A stretch of 64,000 nt of DNA, from assembly GCA_965218715.1 (NCBI GenBank), contig CBDCLY010000033.1, positions 1-64,000 of the forward strand. Reading direction: 5' to 3'. Both the position numbers and the translations under genes were made by a program. The stretch is from CBDCLY01 sp965218715. GTDB lineage: Bacteria; Bacteroidota; Bacteroidia; Flavobacteriales_E; Vicingaceae. Within the stretch, counting starts at the first letter, position 1; each line of letters starts with the position of its first letter. The notes under the pieces are model-generated. The model had not been told where the DNA came from, made no database searches, and saw nothing but the letters and a program-made list of their open reading frames with translations. Below are positions 17,353 to 25,160 of the stretch, one piece after another.

Positions 17353-17476
17353 GTTGAGAGGGAGTTTGAGTGTGAGGGAGTTTGAGTTGGAGTTTGAGTT
17401 TGAGTAGAGAGGGAGTTTAAGTAGAGAGGGAGTTGGAGTTGGAGTTGGGGTTTGAGTATTGAGGATGTTTGAGTGT
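17353..17476. repeat. Hexamer microsatellite-like array 2
   Basis: A shorter array of the same GAGTTT/GAGTTG/GAGTGT units with AGAGAGGGAGTT interruptions as at 10834-11203, in the same orientation. The minus strand appears to encode a TPTPTPTP tract, which is an artefact of the repeat. Confidence 0.88.
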
Positions 17477-17523
17477 GAGTATTGAGAAAGAATACGAGTA
17501 GATTGCTCTTGCTCTCTACTCAC
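17477..17523. repeat. 47-bp conserved tail of hexamer array 2, with hairpin
   Basis: Exact copy of 11204-11250, including the GAGTAGA (17496-17502) and TCTACTC (17515-17521) inverted repeat. From here to 17832 I see no gene, RNA or further repeat; the roughly 300 bp are AT-rich and presumably hold the promoter of the next gene. Confidence 0.85.
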
Positions 17524-17832
17524 ACTCAAAACTCTGATTTGTACACCCAACTGTGCACTGTACGAACCAGATTGTTGGATTTTTTGTGAGATTGTTTGAA
17601 TTGAAAAACATATTATCTTTCTGAAAAACAGAGAAAGTGCTGTTTTGATTCTTAAAACATAATAAGAGAGTTCTATTATTCTTTATACCTTGTTAACAGC
17701 TTTTCTGCTTTTCCATTTATTAGAAAATAATTACTTTTTGCCCTCATTAAATCATTAGTTGTATAGCTAAATTTGCGATAGATTTGATTTCCTTCAATAT
17801 GCAATGAGTAAACTAAACTTATAATCTTACAA

Positions 17833-19005
17833 ATGAATAAAGCTCTTTGTTTTTTCCTATTAGTCATATGCTGTATAAGCACCTTTGCTCAGAGTCTAGT
17901 TGATATTAAGTTAAAGGTTAAATACCCGAGTTTCAGGAACGACACTTTTAATTTTAAGATAATAGAAGTAGTAGATCAGAGGGAAAATAAAGAAACTCTT
18001 GGAAGTTTATATTTAGGTCCTTTTCGCGCAGAGTGTCCTGTTACATTGAAAAGAGGGCTACCCATTGAGTTCTATAAATACTTTTCAAAAGCACAAAAAC
18101 AGTCTACAGTCGGAAAAAGAGAGGTAGTTGTTGCCTTCAATGAGGTTGTTTACAATGAAAATAAAGCCAACATAAGAAGAAGAGGCAAAGGAAAAGAGAT
18201 AACCTTAGGTATTAGTTTAGATTACTATGAGGTTAATGACGATAAATTGACTTTTTTGTTTAATGATAAAGAAGAAAAAGTAGATTTTTTAAAAATAGAC
18301 CCTCCTCCTGTTAACAGATTTCTCATTAAATTTTTTAAATCTTCTTTTAAAAAGCTTAACTCCTATTTAGAAAACAATCCTCCAATAGAATCTTCAAAAC
18401 AACTTGATAATAAAATCATCCTTGAAGAGAAAGACACTTCTAAGATAAATGATGAAGAAAAGGAATTGATTGAACAAATTCCACAAAAGGAAAGAAGACT
18501 AACTAGCATGACTCAAATACCAACAGATGTTGAAGTGACACGAACTCAATCTGTAGCTACTATTGAACGCTTTAAGGGGAATAGCGCAAATGGTTATCGC
18601 TTTCGCTATCAAGTATTCAGAAGAAAATGGGATGACTTTAATTGGGTTCCTTCACTTAGTATGGAAGGAGAAGGCTTAACATTGAATAATCAGCCTCAAA
18701 ACCTAAATGTGAGCTATGGGTATTTTGCCTTTGGTATCGGTGCGTTAAAACCACTTAATAACTATTTCTATTTAGACCTTGGAATGAAAGTAGGTTTTGG
18801 CCAAGAGTCTATTGAAAAATCTATTTTTATCGAATCTGAAATAAACAGTCTCTTTGGCTTCTTTGTAACACAAAGGATAAACTTTATGGTAGGAAAAGGT
18901 TTCGGTTTAGTTCTAACAGTTGGTACATATCAGAATTTCTTTACCGGAACAGAATACTTGACTAGAGATATTGGCTTTATTTTTGGAAGTGGACTTAAAT
19001 TCTAG
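17833..19005 (+). CDS. Exported protein, possible C-terminal outer-membrane barrel, function unknown
   Basis: This 390-residue protein has a signal peptide (CFFLLVICCISTFAQ). Residues 20-170 form a mixed domain (starting SLVDIKLKVKYPSFRND), followed by a lysine- and glutamate-rich linker (about 180-230) and a C-terminal region of about 150 residues rich in alternating aromatic and polar residues, ending DIGFIFGSGLKF. A terminal Phe after beta strands is typical of outer-membrane barrels. I do not recognise the family. It stands alone, between the rearranged T9SS region and the tRNA-Leu gene, and may itself be accessory. Confidence 0.6.
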   Translation: MNKALCFFLLVICCISTFAQSLVDIKLKVKYPSFRNDTFNFKIIEVVDQRENKETLGSLYLGPFRAECPVTLKRGLPIEFYKYFSKAQKQSTVGKREVVVAFNEVVYNENKANIRRRGKGKEITLGISLDYYEVNDDKLTFLFNDKEEKVDFLKIDPPPVNRFLIKFFKSSFKKLNSYLENNPPIESSKQLDNKIILEEKDTSKINDEEKELIEQIPQKERRLTSMTQIPTDVEVTRTQSVATIERFKGNSANGYRFRYQVFRRKWDDFNWVPSLSMEGEGLTLNNQPQNLNVSYGYFAFGIGALKPLNNYFYLDLGMKVGFGQESIEKSIFIESEINSLFGFFVTQRINFMVGKGFGLVLTVGTYQNFFTGTEYLTRDIGFIFGSGLKF

Positions 19006-19188
19006 GGGGGTAATCGTAATAAGCAATCTCGTACAACTTTAGAATATACTAATTGGCATTTCAAGTCTTAAGTCCTCCTATAAACTTTACACGACTCAAA
19101 AATAAAAAAGCTCAAAAGTGTCGAACCAGCTCGAAGGCTACACTAATTCTACAAAACAGACAAAATTTGTAAAAAAGTACGGTCGGGT

Positions 19189-19222
19189 AAAAAAAAGAAA
19201 GCCCCGCTAAGCGGAGCTTTCA
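19189..19222 (-). terminator. Rho-independent terminator after tRNA-Leu
   Basis: On the minus strand GAAAGCTCCGC, a TTA loop and GCGGGGCTTTC form an 11-bp stem (one T-G pair), followed by a run of eight Ts. It begins 8 bases after the tRNA 3' end. Confidence 0.8.
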
Positions 19223-19229
19223 AGTATTG

Positions 19230-19311
19230 TACCCAGGGCCGGAGTCGAACCGGCACGCCCGAAGGCATTGGTGTTTGAGACCAACGCGTCTACCAATTCC
19301 GCCACCTGGGC
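19230..19311 (-). tRNA. tRNA-Leu (anticodon CAA)
   Basis: An 82-nt cloverleaf. The acceptor stem is GCCCAGG with CCTGGGT (one G-U pair), the D-arm contains GGTAGACGC, the anticodon arm is TTGGT-CTCAAAC-ACCAA giving anticodon CAA, there is a class II variable arm (TGCCTTCGGGCG), and the T-arm is GCCGG-TTCGACT-CCGGC. The CCA end is not encoded. A terminator follows directly. Confidence 0.93.
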
Positions 19312-19428
19312 ATTGTGAAAAGCAGGATTTATTCGTCTGCTTTTTTTGAATTGGGACTGCGAAAGTATTCATTAAGTTTGATTTCTTGAAATTTGATATA
19401 AAATTTCTGCACATCAGGCCATTAATTG

Positions 19429-19460
19429 TTTGGCATACATATATTTAATTGATAAATTTG
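19429..19460 (+). promoter_or_regulatory. Predicted promoter of prs-rplY-pth
   Basis: TTTG at 19429-19432, a 20-bp spacer, and TAAATTTG at 19453-19460 match the Bacteroidota -33/-7 consensus closely. The prs ATG is 25 bases further on. Confidence 0.65.
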
Positions 19461-19485
19461 CACCCCTTTTTACGGGAAAGAAATT

Positions 19486-20418
19486 ATGACCAGCGAAGTA
19501 AAAATATTTTCAGGTACTCAATCGAGAGAATTGGCAGATAAAATTGCCGGATCTTTTGGGGTGGAACTTGGAAAATCTTCAACGAGCTATTTTTCTGATG
19601 GAGAGTTTCAACCTTCATTTGATGAATCTGTTCGTGGTTGTGATGTATTTATCATCCAGTCTACTTTTCCACCAACCGATAATTTGTTCGAATTATTGTT
19701 AATGGTGGATGCAGCAAAAAGAGCTTCTGCTAAAAGAATCATTGCTGTACTGCCTTACTTTGGATTTGCTAGACAAGACAGAAAAGATCAACCTAGAGTT
19801 CCAATTGGTTCCAAATTAGTTGCCAACATGTTAACGGCTGCTGGTGTTAGTCGGGTCATGACCATGGATCTTCACGCTGATCAAATTCAAGGTTTCTTTG
19901 AAGTGCCTGTAGATCATTTATATGCTTCGGCAGTTTTTTCTGAAGCCATTAAATCACTCAATCTTCCTAACCTCATTATGGCATCGCCAGACATGGGCGG
20001 GTCGAAAAGAGCTTATGCCTACGCCAAGCATTTAGAATGCGAAGTAGTAGTGTGTTACAAGCAAAGAAAAAAGGCCAACAAGATCGATAAGATGTTTGTC
20101 ATTGGAGACGTAGAAGGAAAAGACGTGATGTTGGTCGACGACATGGTGGATACCGCTGGTACTTTAACTAAAGCCGCGGATTTAATGATGGCTAAAGGAG
20201 CAAATTCTGTTCGTGCCATTTGTACTCACCCGATATTATCTGGCGAGGCTTATGATAGAATTGAAAACTCTGCCTTAACCGAATTAATCATTACCGATAC
20301 GATACCCCTCAAAAGAGAAAGTGACAAATTGAGAGTGGTTTCTGTAGCTGAACTTTTTGCAAAAGTGATCTACAAAGTCCACAATTACGAATCAATTAGC
20401 TCCTACTTTATATTTTAA
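19486..20418 (+). CDS. prs: Ribose-phosphate pyrophosphokinase
   Basis: This 310-residue enzyme makes PRPP from ribose 5-phosphate and ATP for nucleotide, His and Trp synthesis. Visible motifs are FSDGE and RGCDVFIIQST in the N-terminal domain, the ATP-loop region YFGFARQDRKDQPR, DLHADQIQGFF, and the C-terminal PRPP-binding motif MLVDDMVDTAGTL. Length is normal. It is followed 18 bp later by rplY and then pth, an arrangement found widely in bacteria. A good promoter lies just upstream. Confidence 0.95.
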   Translation: MTSEVKIFSGTQSRELADKIAGSFGVELGKSSTSYFSDGEFQPSFDESVRGCDVFIIQSTFPPTDNLFELLLMVDAAKRASAKRIIAVLPYFGFARQDRKDQPRVPIGSKLVANMLTAAGVSRVMTMDLHADQIQGFFEVPVDHLYASAVFSEAIKSLNLPNLIMASPDMGGSKRAYAYAKHLECEVVVCYKQRKKANKIDKMFVIGDVEGKDVMLVDDMVDTAGTLTKAADLMMAKGANSVRAICTHPILSGEAYDRIENSALTELIITDTIPLKRESDKLRVVSVAELFAKVIYKVHNYESISSYFIF

Positions 20419-20436
20419 ATTGTAAATACTAGAAAC

Positions 20437-21072
20437 ATGAAATCTGTTGAATTAACAGCAACGCTGCGAGACGAAGTAAGAAAAAAATCAGCCCTCAACA
20501 ATTTGAGAAAGGCTGGAAATGTACCTGCTGTTTTATATGGAAGCAAAGAGAACATCAATTTTTCTGTAAATGATGTTGCTTTTTCTAAGGTGATCTATAC
20601 TGATGAAGTATACATGATCGAGTTAAATTTTGGCGACAAAACAACGCGTGCCGTAATTCAAGACATTCAGTTCAATCCTGTTACTGATGCTCCTATTCAC
20701 ATCGATTTTATCGAAGTGGTAGAAGACAAAGCAGTAAGCATTGGAATTCCGGTAAGATTTGTTGGATCTTCAATTGGTGTTAGAAACGGTGGTAAGCGTA
20801 GAGAAAAATTACGTAAAGTAATTTGTAAAGCATTGCCAAAAGATCTTCCACAAGAGATTGAAATCGACGTAACTCCATTGAGAATTGGTCAAGATGTTAA
20901 AGTACGTGACTTGAACATTGAAGGCGTTGAATTCATGAATTCTCCTAATGCTGTAATTGTAGCGGTTAAAACGTCTAGAGTTGCTGTTGAAGAGGAAGAA
21001 GAAGATGAAGAAGGCGAAGAAGGAGCTGAAGAAGGAGAAACTGCTCCAGCTGAAGCTGCTGCCGCAGAATAA
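20437..21072 (+). CDS. rplY: 50S ribosomal protein L25/general stress protein Ctc
   Basis: This 211-residue long (CTC-type) form of L25 binds 5S rRNA. The N-terminal L25 domain covers about 1-92 (LRKAGNVPAVLYG, IQDIQFNPVTDAPIHIDF) and the TL5-type C-terminal domain covers about 95-182. The last 30 residues are an extreme acidic tail of Glu, Gly and Ala (EEEEEDEEGEEGAEEGE), common in Bacteroidota copies. It lies between prs and pth in one operon, 6 bp ahead of pth. Confidence 0.94.
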   Translation: MKSVELTATLRDEVRKKSALNNLRKAGNVPAVLYGSKENINFSVNDVAFSKVIYTDEVYMIELNFGDKTTRAVIQDIQFNPVTDAPIHIDFIEVVEDKAVSIGIPVRFVGSSIGVRNGGKRREKLRKVICKALPKDLPQEIEIDVTPLRIGQDVKVRDLNIEGVEFMNSPNAVIVAVKTSRVAVEEEEEDEEGEEGAEEGETAPAEAAAAE

Positions 21073-21078
21073 ATAAAA

Positions 21079-21642
21079 ATGAAATACCTCATTGCCGGGC
21101 TAGGAAATAGTGGATCGGAGTATAGCGATACTCGGCATAATATAGGATTTAATGTAGTGGATGCCTTAGCTAAGGCATCCACTGCTGTTTTTAGCCCTGG
21201 CCGATATGCCGATGTTTGCATCGTAAAATTCAAGGGCAGAACACTCATTTTGATCAAGCCTACCACATTCATGAATTTGAGCGGCAAAGCCATCAATTAT
21301 TGGATGCAAGCCGAAAAAATTAAGCCAGAAAACCTCTTGGTCATCACCGATGATTTGGCTCTGCCATTTGGCACTTTGCGCATGAAAAGTAAAGGAAGCG
21401 ATGGCGGACACAATGGCCTCAAAAACATTCAAGCCACCTTGGGCCATGCGCAATACCCACGACTCCGTTTTGGTGTAGGAAGTGAATTTGCTCGTGGGAA
21501 ACAAGTGGATTATGTGCTCGGCAAATGGAGCGAGGAAGAAAGCAATGCATTACCCGAACGATTAGACCAAGCCTTGAAAATGGTGCAGGCCTTCACTACA
21601 ATTGGCATCGATAGAACCATGTCTGGTTTTAATGGGAAGTAA
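21079..21642 (+). CDS. pth: Peptidyl-tRNA hydrolase
   Basis: This 187-residue enzyme releases peptides from peptidyl-tRNA, recycling stalled tRNAs. It has the N-terminal YLIAGLGNSGSEYSDTRHNIGF motif region with the catalytic His20, then KPTTFMNLSGKA and the DDLALPFG...GGHNGLKNI region. Length is normal. The last 41 bases of the coding region and stop are repeated at 24332-24372 beside the nitrilase gene, so the present 3' end may have been created when the 21.6-24.4 kb module was inserted. The coding sequence itself is intact. Confidence 0.94.
   Translation: MKYLIAGLGNSGSEYSDTRHNIGFNVVDALAKASTAVFSPGRYADVCIVKFKGRTLILIKPTTFMNLSGKAINYWMQAEKIKPENLLVITDDLALPFGTLRMKSKGSDGGHNGLKNIQATLGHAQYPRLRFGVGSEFARGKQVDYVLGKWSEEESNALPERLDQALKMVQAFTTIGIDRTMSGFNGK
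21601..21641. repeat. Left copy of 41-bp direct repeat (pth 3' end)
   Basis: These bases, inside pth, match 24332-24372 at 40 of 41 positions (single T/G difference at 21624/24355). Beyond it both copies read GTTA after a 1-base indel, and in each copy that TTA is the stop codon of a minus-strand gene. Confidence 0.9.
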
Positions 21643-21643
21643 G

Positions 21644-23194
21644 TTATTGTTTGACAAAAACAACACTAGACACACCTCTTTTACTTTGGAGTTGAAGGAT
21701 ATAGGTGCCACTCTTTAAACTTTGTATTGAAATTTTCGACGACTCATTCAAGCGGCCTTCTTGCATTCGTTGGCCATTGATGGCAAAAATACTGTAGCGA
21801 TCTCCCTTTCCAAAAGCTTCAGAATACAAATAATCCCTGCTCGGATTGGGATAGATGCGTATACTATTTCGTTCGCTGTATTGTTCAGCAAGGCCAATCA
21901 ATAAGGCTGGAATTTTCGTAACAACAATGTTTATGCTGCTATCTGAATTCAAAGGGTTGGCATAGGTGCTGCTTAAGAAAACATCTCCATATTGGTTCAC
22001 CAGCACTTCTTCTGTAATGTAGCCTTTGTTTCCAAAAAGCAATAAACTGTCATAGCCATTGGAGTGAAGACGATACAATAAAACTTTATTGTTACCAAGC
22101 AGGGAAACAGGTCTCGGGCTATTGCCCACCATGTATAAGGAAGAGTCAGTTTGAAAAGCATTAAAAGGAGCTTCGTCTATCAAGGTGTCTCCATATTGCT
22201 TTATAGAAACTATTGAATCATTCCAATCTACCTTTATGATGCCAAATTGCTTGTCATCAGTAACTGGACCTCTAAGAACATTCATTTCCCCTACAATTTC
22301 AACACCACTTGAATCCAAGAAGAATGCCCTACCAGGAAACCCGTTGATTTGATGTGTCGCTACTAAAATTCCCCAAAGAGAGTCAATTAATCCGCCTATT
22401 CTATCCAGTTCAAGAGAGTTGTGGTTAAACACTACTATTTCTGCTAGTTCAGGGGCTCCCACAACATAAAAGAGAGAGTCTGAATCCAAAAAGGGCAAGG
22501 GATTTTGAAAATTCTTCAGATCGATAAACGTGTTTTTTACCGCACTGGGAGTAAATGACCTGGTTTTTATGGCTTGGTTAGTTGATATGCTATAGGAATC
22601 TATGTAATTGGAATCAATATAATTTGGGCCGCCAACAGAAATCAAAACTAGTTTATCATTATAAATAAATGGGCGATAAAAGGCCGACCTTCCAACAAAT
22701 TGTTGACTAAACACCAAGCTGTCTTTCTCTGCTTTATTTTTTAGCGTATACAATTGGTATTCAAGGGTAGAATCATTAAGGCTGTTTACAAAATACCGAT
22801 AAGGGGTTTGAAGCACATGGTCTTTGCTTATGCCCGAACGAATGCTTTGTTCCGCACCAAAAAAATAGGGCACATGGCTGGTGTCTTTTTTCCAATTGAT
22901 GAAACTGTCTACTACTTGCAACTTGTAGTTGAAGCAATAGCTAATATGCTGTCCTACCATGTTGTTGCTACTATCCCCAGCATAAAAAGACAAAAGAAAG
23001 GTAGTGTCATCAATTGTTTCTAGCTGCTTGGCTATCCGGGGAGCAAAATTGCCATTCTTATTGAGTTTGTAGCCGGTTTGAAATTCTATCTGGGTGATGG
23101 TTTGTGCATTCCCACCAACGACAAGTAAAAAATAGAAAAGACCCAAGAATAATGTAGGCAATGGAAATAGCTTAATTTTCTTAATTATATGCAT
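21644..23194 (-). CDS. T9SS-secreted protein of unknown function
   Basis: This 516-residue protein has a signal peptide (LFYFLLVVGGNAQ), a long beta-rich domain of about 400 residues with irregular repeats resembling a propeller, and a T9SS sorting domain starting RIYPNPSRDYLYSEAF and ending GVSSVVFVKQ. The cargo domain is not recognised. It overlaps the upstream lipoprotein gene by 10 bp, so both form one unit. Its stop codon lies two bases from the duplicated pth end, and the whole two-gene unit is bracketed by that duplication, which marks it as a recent insertion. Confidence 0.8.
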   Translation of the reverse strand: MHIIKKIKLFPLPTLFLGLFYFLLVVGGNAQTITQIEFQTGYKLNKNGNFAPRIAKQLETIDDTTFLLSFYAGDSSNNMVGQHISYCFNYKLQVVDSFINWKKDTSHVPYFFGAEQSIRSGISKDHVLQTPYRYFVNSLNDSTLEYQLYTLKNKAEKDSLVFSQQFVGRSAFYRPFIYNDKLVLISVGGPNYIDSNYIDSYSISTNQAIKTRSFTPSAVKNTFIDLKNFQNPLPFLDSDSLFYVVGAPELAEIVVFNHNSLELDRIGGLIDSLWGILVATHQINGFPGRAFFLDSSGVEIVGEMNVLRGPVTDDKQFGIIKVDWNDSIVSIKQYGDTLIDEAPFNAFQTDSSLYMVGNSPRPVSLLGNNKVLLYRLHSNGYDSLLLFGNKGYITEEVLVNQYGDVFLSSTYANPLNSDSSINIVVTKIPALLIGLAEQYSERNSIRIYPNPSRDYLYSEAFGKGDRYSIFAINGQRMQEGRLNESSKISIQSLKSGTYILQLQSKRGVSSVVFVKQ

Positions 23195-24237
23195 ATTAAC
23201 TTATAGAAATAGAATGTTCCAGTATGATAATGTTGAAACCCAAACAAAGAGCAATTACCTGTATATGGTGATTTCGAATCCAATATAGGAGCAAACCAAA
23301 AAACACTATCGTTTGGAAAATTGTTATTGATAATATTATCTGGAAGGAAATAGGCATTTTGAAAATAGCTATTCCAAATTGAATCGTTTTTTGATTGGTC
23401 ATTATTGTCGCCAATACATGATATGGCCCCGTTTTCCATATAATAATATTGACTAAGAAAGGCCCCAGGGTTTTGAAGATTTGTGAAAAAAGCACCAGGA
23501 TTAATTGTTTGAAATTTTCCTTTGTATGCAACAATGTGTCGAGTTTTTCCGCTGTCGCAAGTAGTTCTTTGTTTAGAAAGCTCATTTAAATGGTATTCTA
23601 TTATATCGGATGCATCAAAGGACTGCGGACTTGTGTTGTTTGCGCTACAATACTCTAGCTTTCCAGCACCCTTAATTGTTTCTATTGGGATAGGGGAGAA
23701 AAATTGAAATTGTGGTATGGCTTTAATTAACCCAACTTTTATGGTTGCCATTTGGCCATTAAGTGAATGAAGCTCAAAAGATGATAGTATTAAATACTCG
23801 CCAATAGAACCATCTAATTGAATGTCAATGTGACTTGAAATACTTGAGTAAAAATGGTTGATGTCCTCAGTTTCAAAAGCGTACGATTGATTTCCTAAAT
23901 CTAAAATAGGAAGATCTATAAAAAAATAAAACTCCACAACCTCATCCTCAGAGTTTAGTTGAGCAGTATATATGGAGTTTAAGGCACCTTGGTGATAAAT
24001 AAATAAATTTTCTAATGGAATTATTGCCTCAGATTCGCTGAGGTTTAGTTGCAAGTCTTCATTTAGAAGACTTTTGACCTTTTCAATACCTTGAACAATT
24101 TCTGAACTGCTCAATGAATTCATTTTTTCATCAATGTGAGACTGTAAGTCAAGAATTTGATGGGTAGCTGTTGATGCTTGATGGTCATCTTTTGAACATG
24201 AGAAAAATATTGAAGTTGTAAATAATAGGCAAATCAA
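23185..24237 (-). CDS. Lipoprotein of unknown function with unusual start
   Basis: About 350 residues. The N-terminus is a lipoprotein signal (LICLLFTTSIFFSCSKDD, lipidated Cys in FFSC) followed by a mature domain I do not recognise. No ATG precedes the signal in frame: the codons are ATA AAA CAA TTT TTG ATT TGC, with an in-frame TAA further upstream. Either the TTG at 24237 is used, or a former ATG at 24252 has become ATA (which would give the better n-region MKQFL). It overlaps the T9SS gene by 10 bp and is the first gene of the module between the pth repeats. Confidence 0.65.
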   Translation of the reverse strand: MICLLFTTSIFFSCSKDDHQASTATHQILDLQSHIDEKMNSLSSSEIVQGIEKVKSLLNEDLQLNLSESEAIIPLENLFIYHQGALNSIYTAQLNSEDEVVEFYFFIDLPILDLGNQSYAFETEDINHFYSSISSHIDIQLDGSIGEYLILSSFELHSLNGQMATIKVGLIKAIPQFQFFSPIPIETIKGAGKLEYCSANNTSPQSFDASDIIEYHLNELSKQRTTCDSGKTRHIVAYKGKFQTINPGAFFTNLQNPGAFLSQYYYMENGAISCIGDNNDQSKNDSIWNSYFQNAYFLPDNIINNNFPNDSVFWFAPILDSKSPYTGNCSLFGFQHYHTGTFYFYKLICI

Positions 24238-24331
24238 AAATTGTTTTATTTGGTTGAGTTTAAATTAGAAAGTCTTATTGAAGACTTAAGACTCCTAAAT
24301 TTAATAAAAAAATTGTATCCTAGATTTAACC

Positions 24332-24372
24332 ATTGGCATCGATAGAACCATGTCGGGTTTTAATGGGAAGTA
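24332..24372. repeat. Right copy of 41-bp direct repeat (pth 3' end)
   Basis: Second copy of the pth 3' end, in the same orientation, reading into a TAG stop (24371-24373) that directly touches the nitrilase stop (24374-24376). This tight convergent junction looks like the ancestral one. Confidence 0.88.
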
Positions 24373-24373
24373 G

Positions 24374-25156
24374 TTAGGGTTTTACCTCAAACGCATCTGC
24401 ATCCAAGCCCACAGGAAATTTTTCTCTAAATCGATCCAAGTCATTTTTGCTTAGACTTGCTCCAACTGCCCCAGTTTGTTGTTTCGGTAATTCATGCAGC
24501 GCATGACCTAAGTAATCGACCAACAATGAACCGCCCAAATAGGCATTGCCGTTCGGGTCTTCTCCAATCCGATTACATCCCACTACATAGGCTTGATTTT
24601 CTATCGCACGCGCTTTTAATAGGGTGTCCCAGGCATTGGCACGCGGACTCGGCCAGTTGGCCACATAAATGAGTACATCATAGGCTTGGTTGCCAGCATT
24701 TCTGCTCCAAACAGGAAACCGTAAGTCGTAACACACCTGCAAGCAAATTTTCCAACCTTTGTAATCAACAATCACTTGTTCTTTTCCAGCTGTAAAGGAT
24801 TCGGCTTCGCCAGCCATGCGGAACAAATGTCGCTTGTCGTAATGCTGAATAGTTCCATCTGGCTGCACAAATAAAAAGCGATTGAATTGCTCTCCACCAT
24901 CAGCAATGATTAAACTGCCGCATATGGCACTGTTAAGTCTGGCGGCTTTTTCTTTCATCCAAGTCACGCTTTTCCCCTTCATGCTTTCTGCCAAGTGCCC
25001 AGACTGCATGCTGAATCCGGTGGTAAACATTTCTGGCAACACAATAAGGTCGCAGGCATCAAGTAACTCAATGGCCTCGTCAAATTGTTGCAGGTTGAAT
25101 GCTGCATCTTCCCATTTTAATGTTTCTTGGAGGATGCGGACGTTTAACTTTTCCAT
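24374..25156 (-). CDS. Carbon-nitrogen hydrolase, omega-amidase type (YafV/Nit2-like)
   Basis: This 260-residue nitrilase-superfamily enzyme has the Glu-Lys-Cys triad visible as PEMFTTGF (Glu42), YDKRHLF (Lys) and VCYDLRFP (Cys). The spacing and the TGF and RHLF variants match omega-amidase (YafV), which hydrolyses alpha-ketoglutaramate or alpha-ketosuccinamate. The gene 4 bp upstream encodes an aminotransferase of the glutamine/methionine transaminase type, which makes exactly such keto-amides, so the pair fits the glutamine transaminase-omega-amidase pathway. Confidence 0.85.
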   Translation of the reverse strand: MEKLNVRILQETLKWEDAAFNLQQFDEAIELLDACDLIVLPEMFTTGFSMQSGHLAESMKGKSVTWMKEKAARLNSAICGSLIIADGGEQFNRFLFVQPDGTIQHYDKRHLFRMAGEAESFTAGKEQVIVDYKGWKICLQVCYDLRFPVWSRNAGNQAYDVLIYVANWPSPRANAWDTLLKARAIENQAYVVGCNRIGEDPNGNAYLGGSLLVDYLGHALHELPKQQTGAVGASLSKNDLDRFREKFPVGLDADAFEVKP

Positions 25157-25160
25157 GGAT

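Noticed and set aside
17287..17550. Reading frame of 87 codons on the minus strand with a TPTPTPTP tract
   Set aside because: It is a translation of the hexamer repeat array and its tail, with no independent coding evidence.
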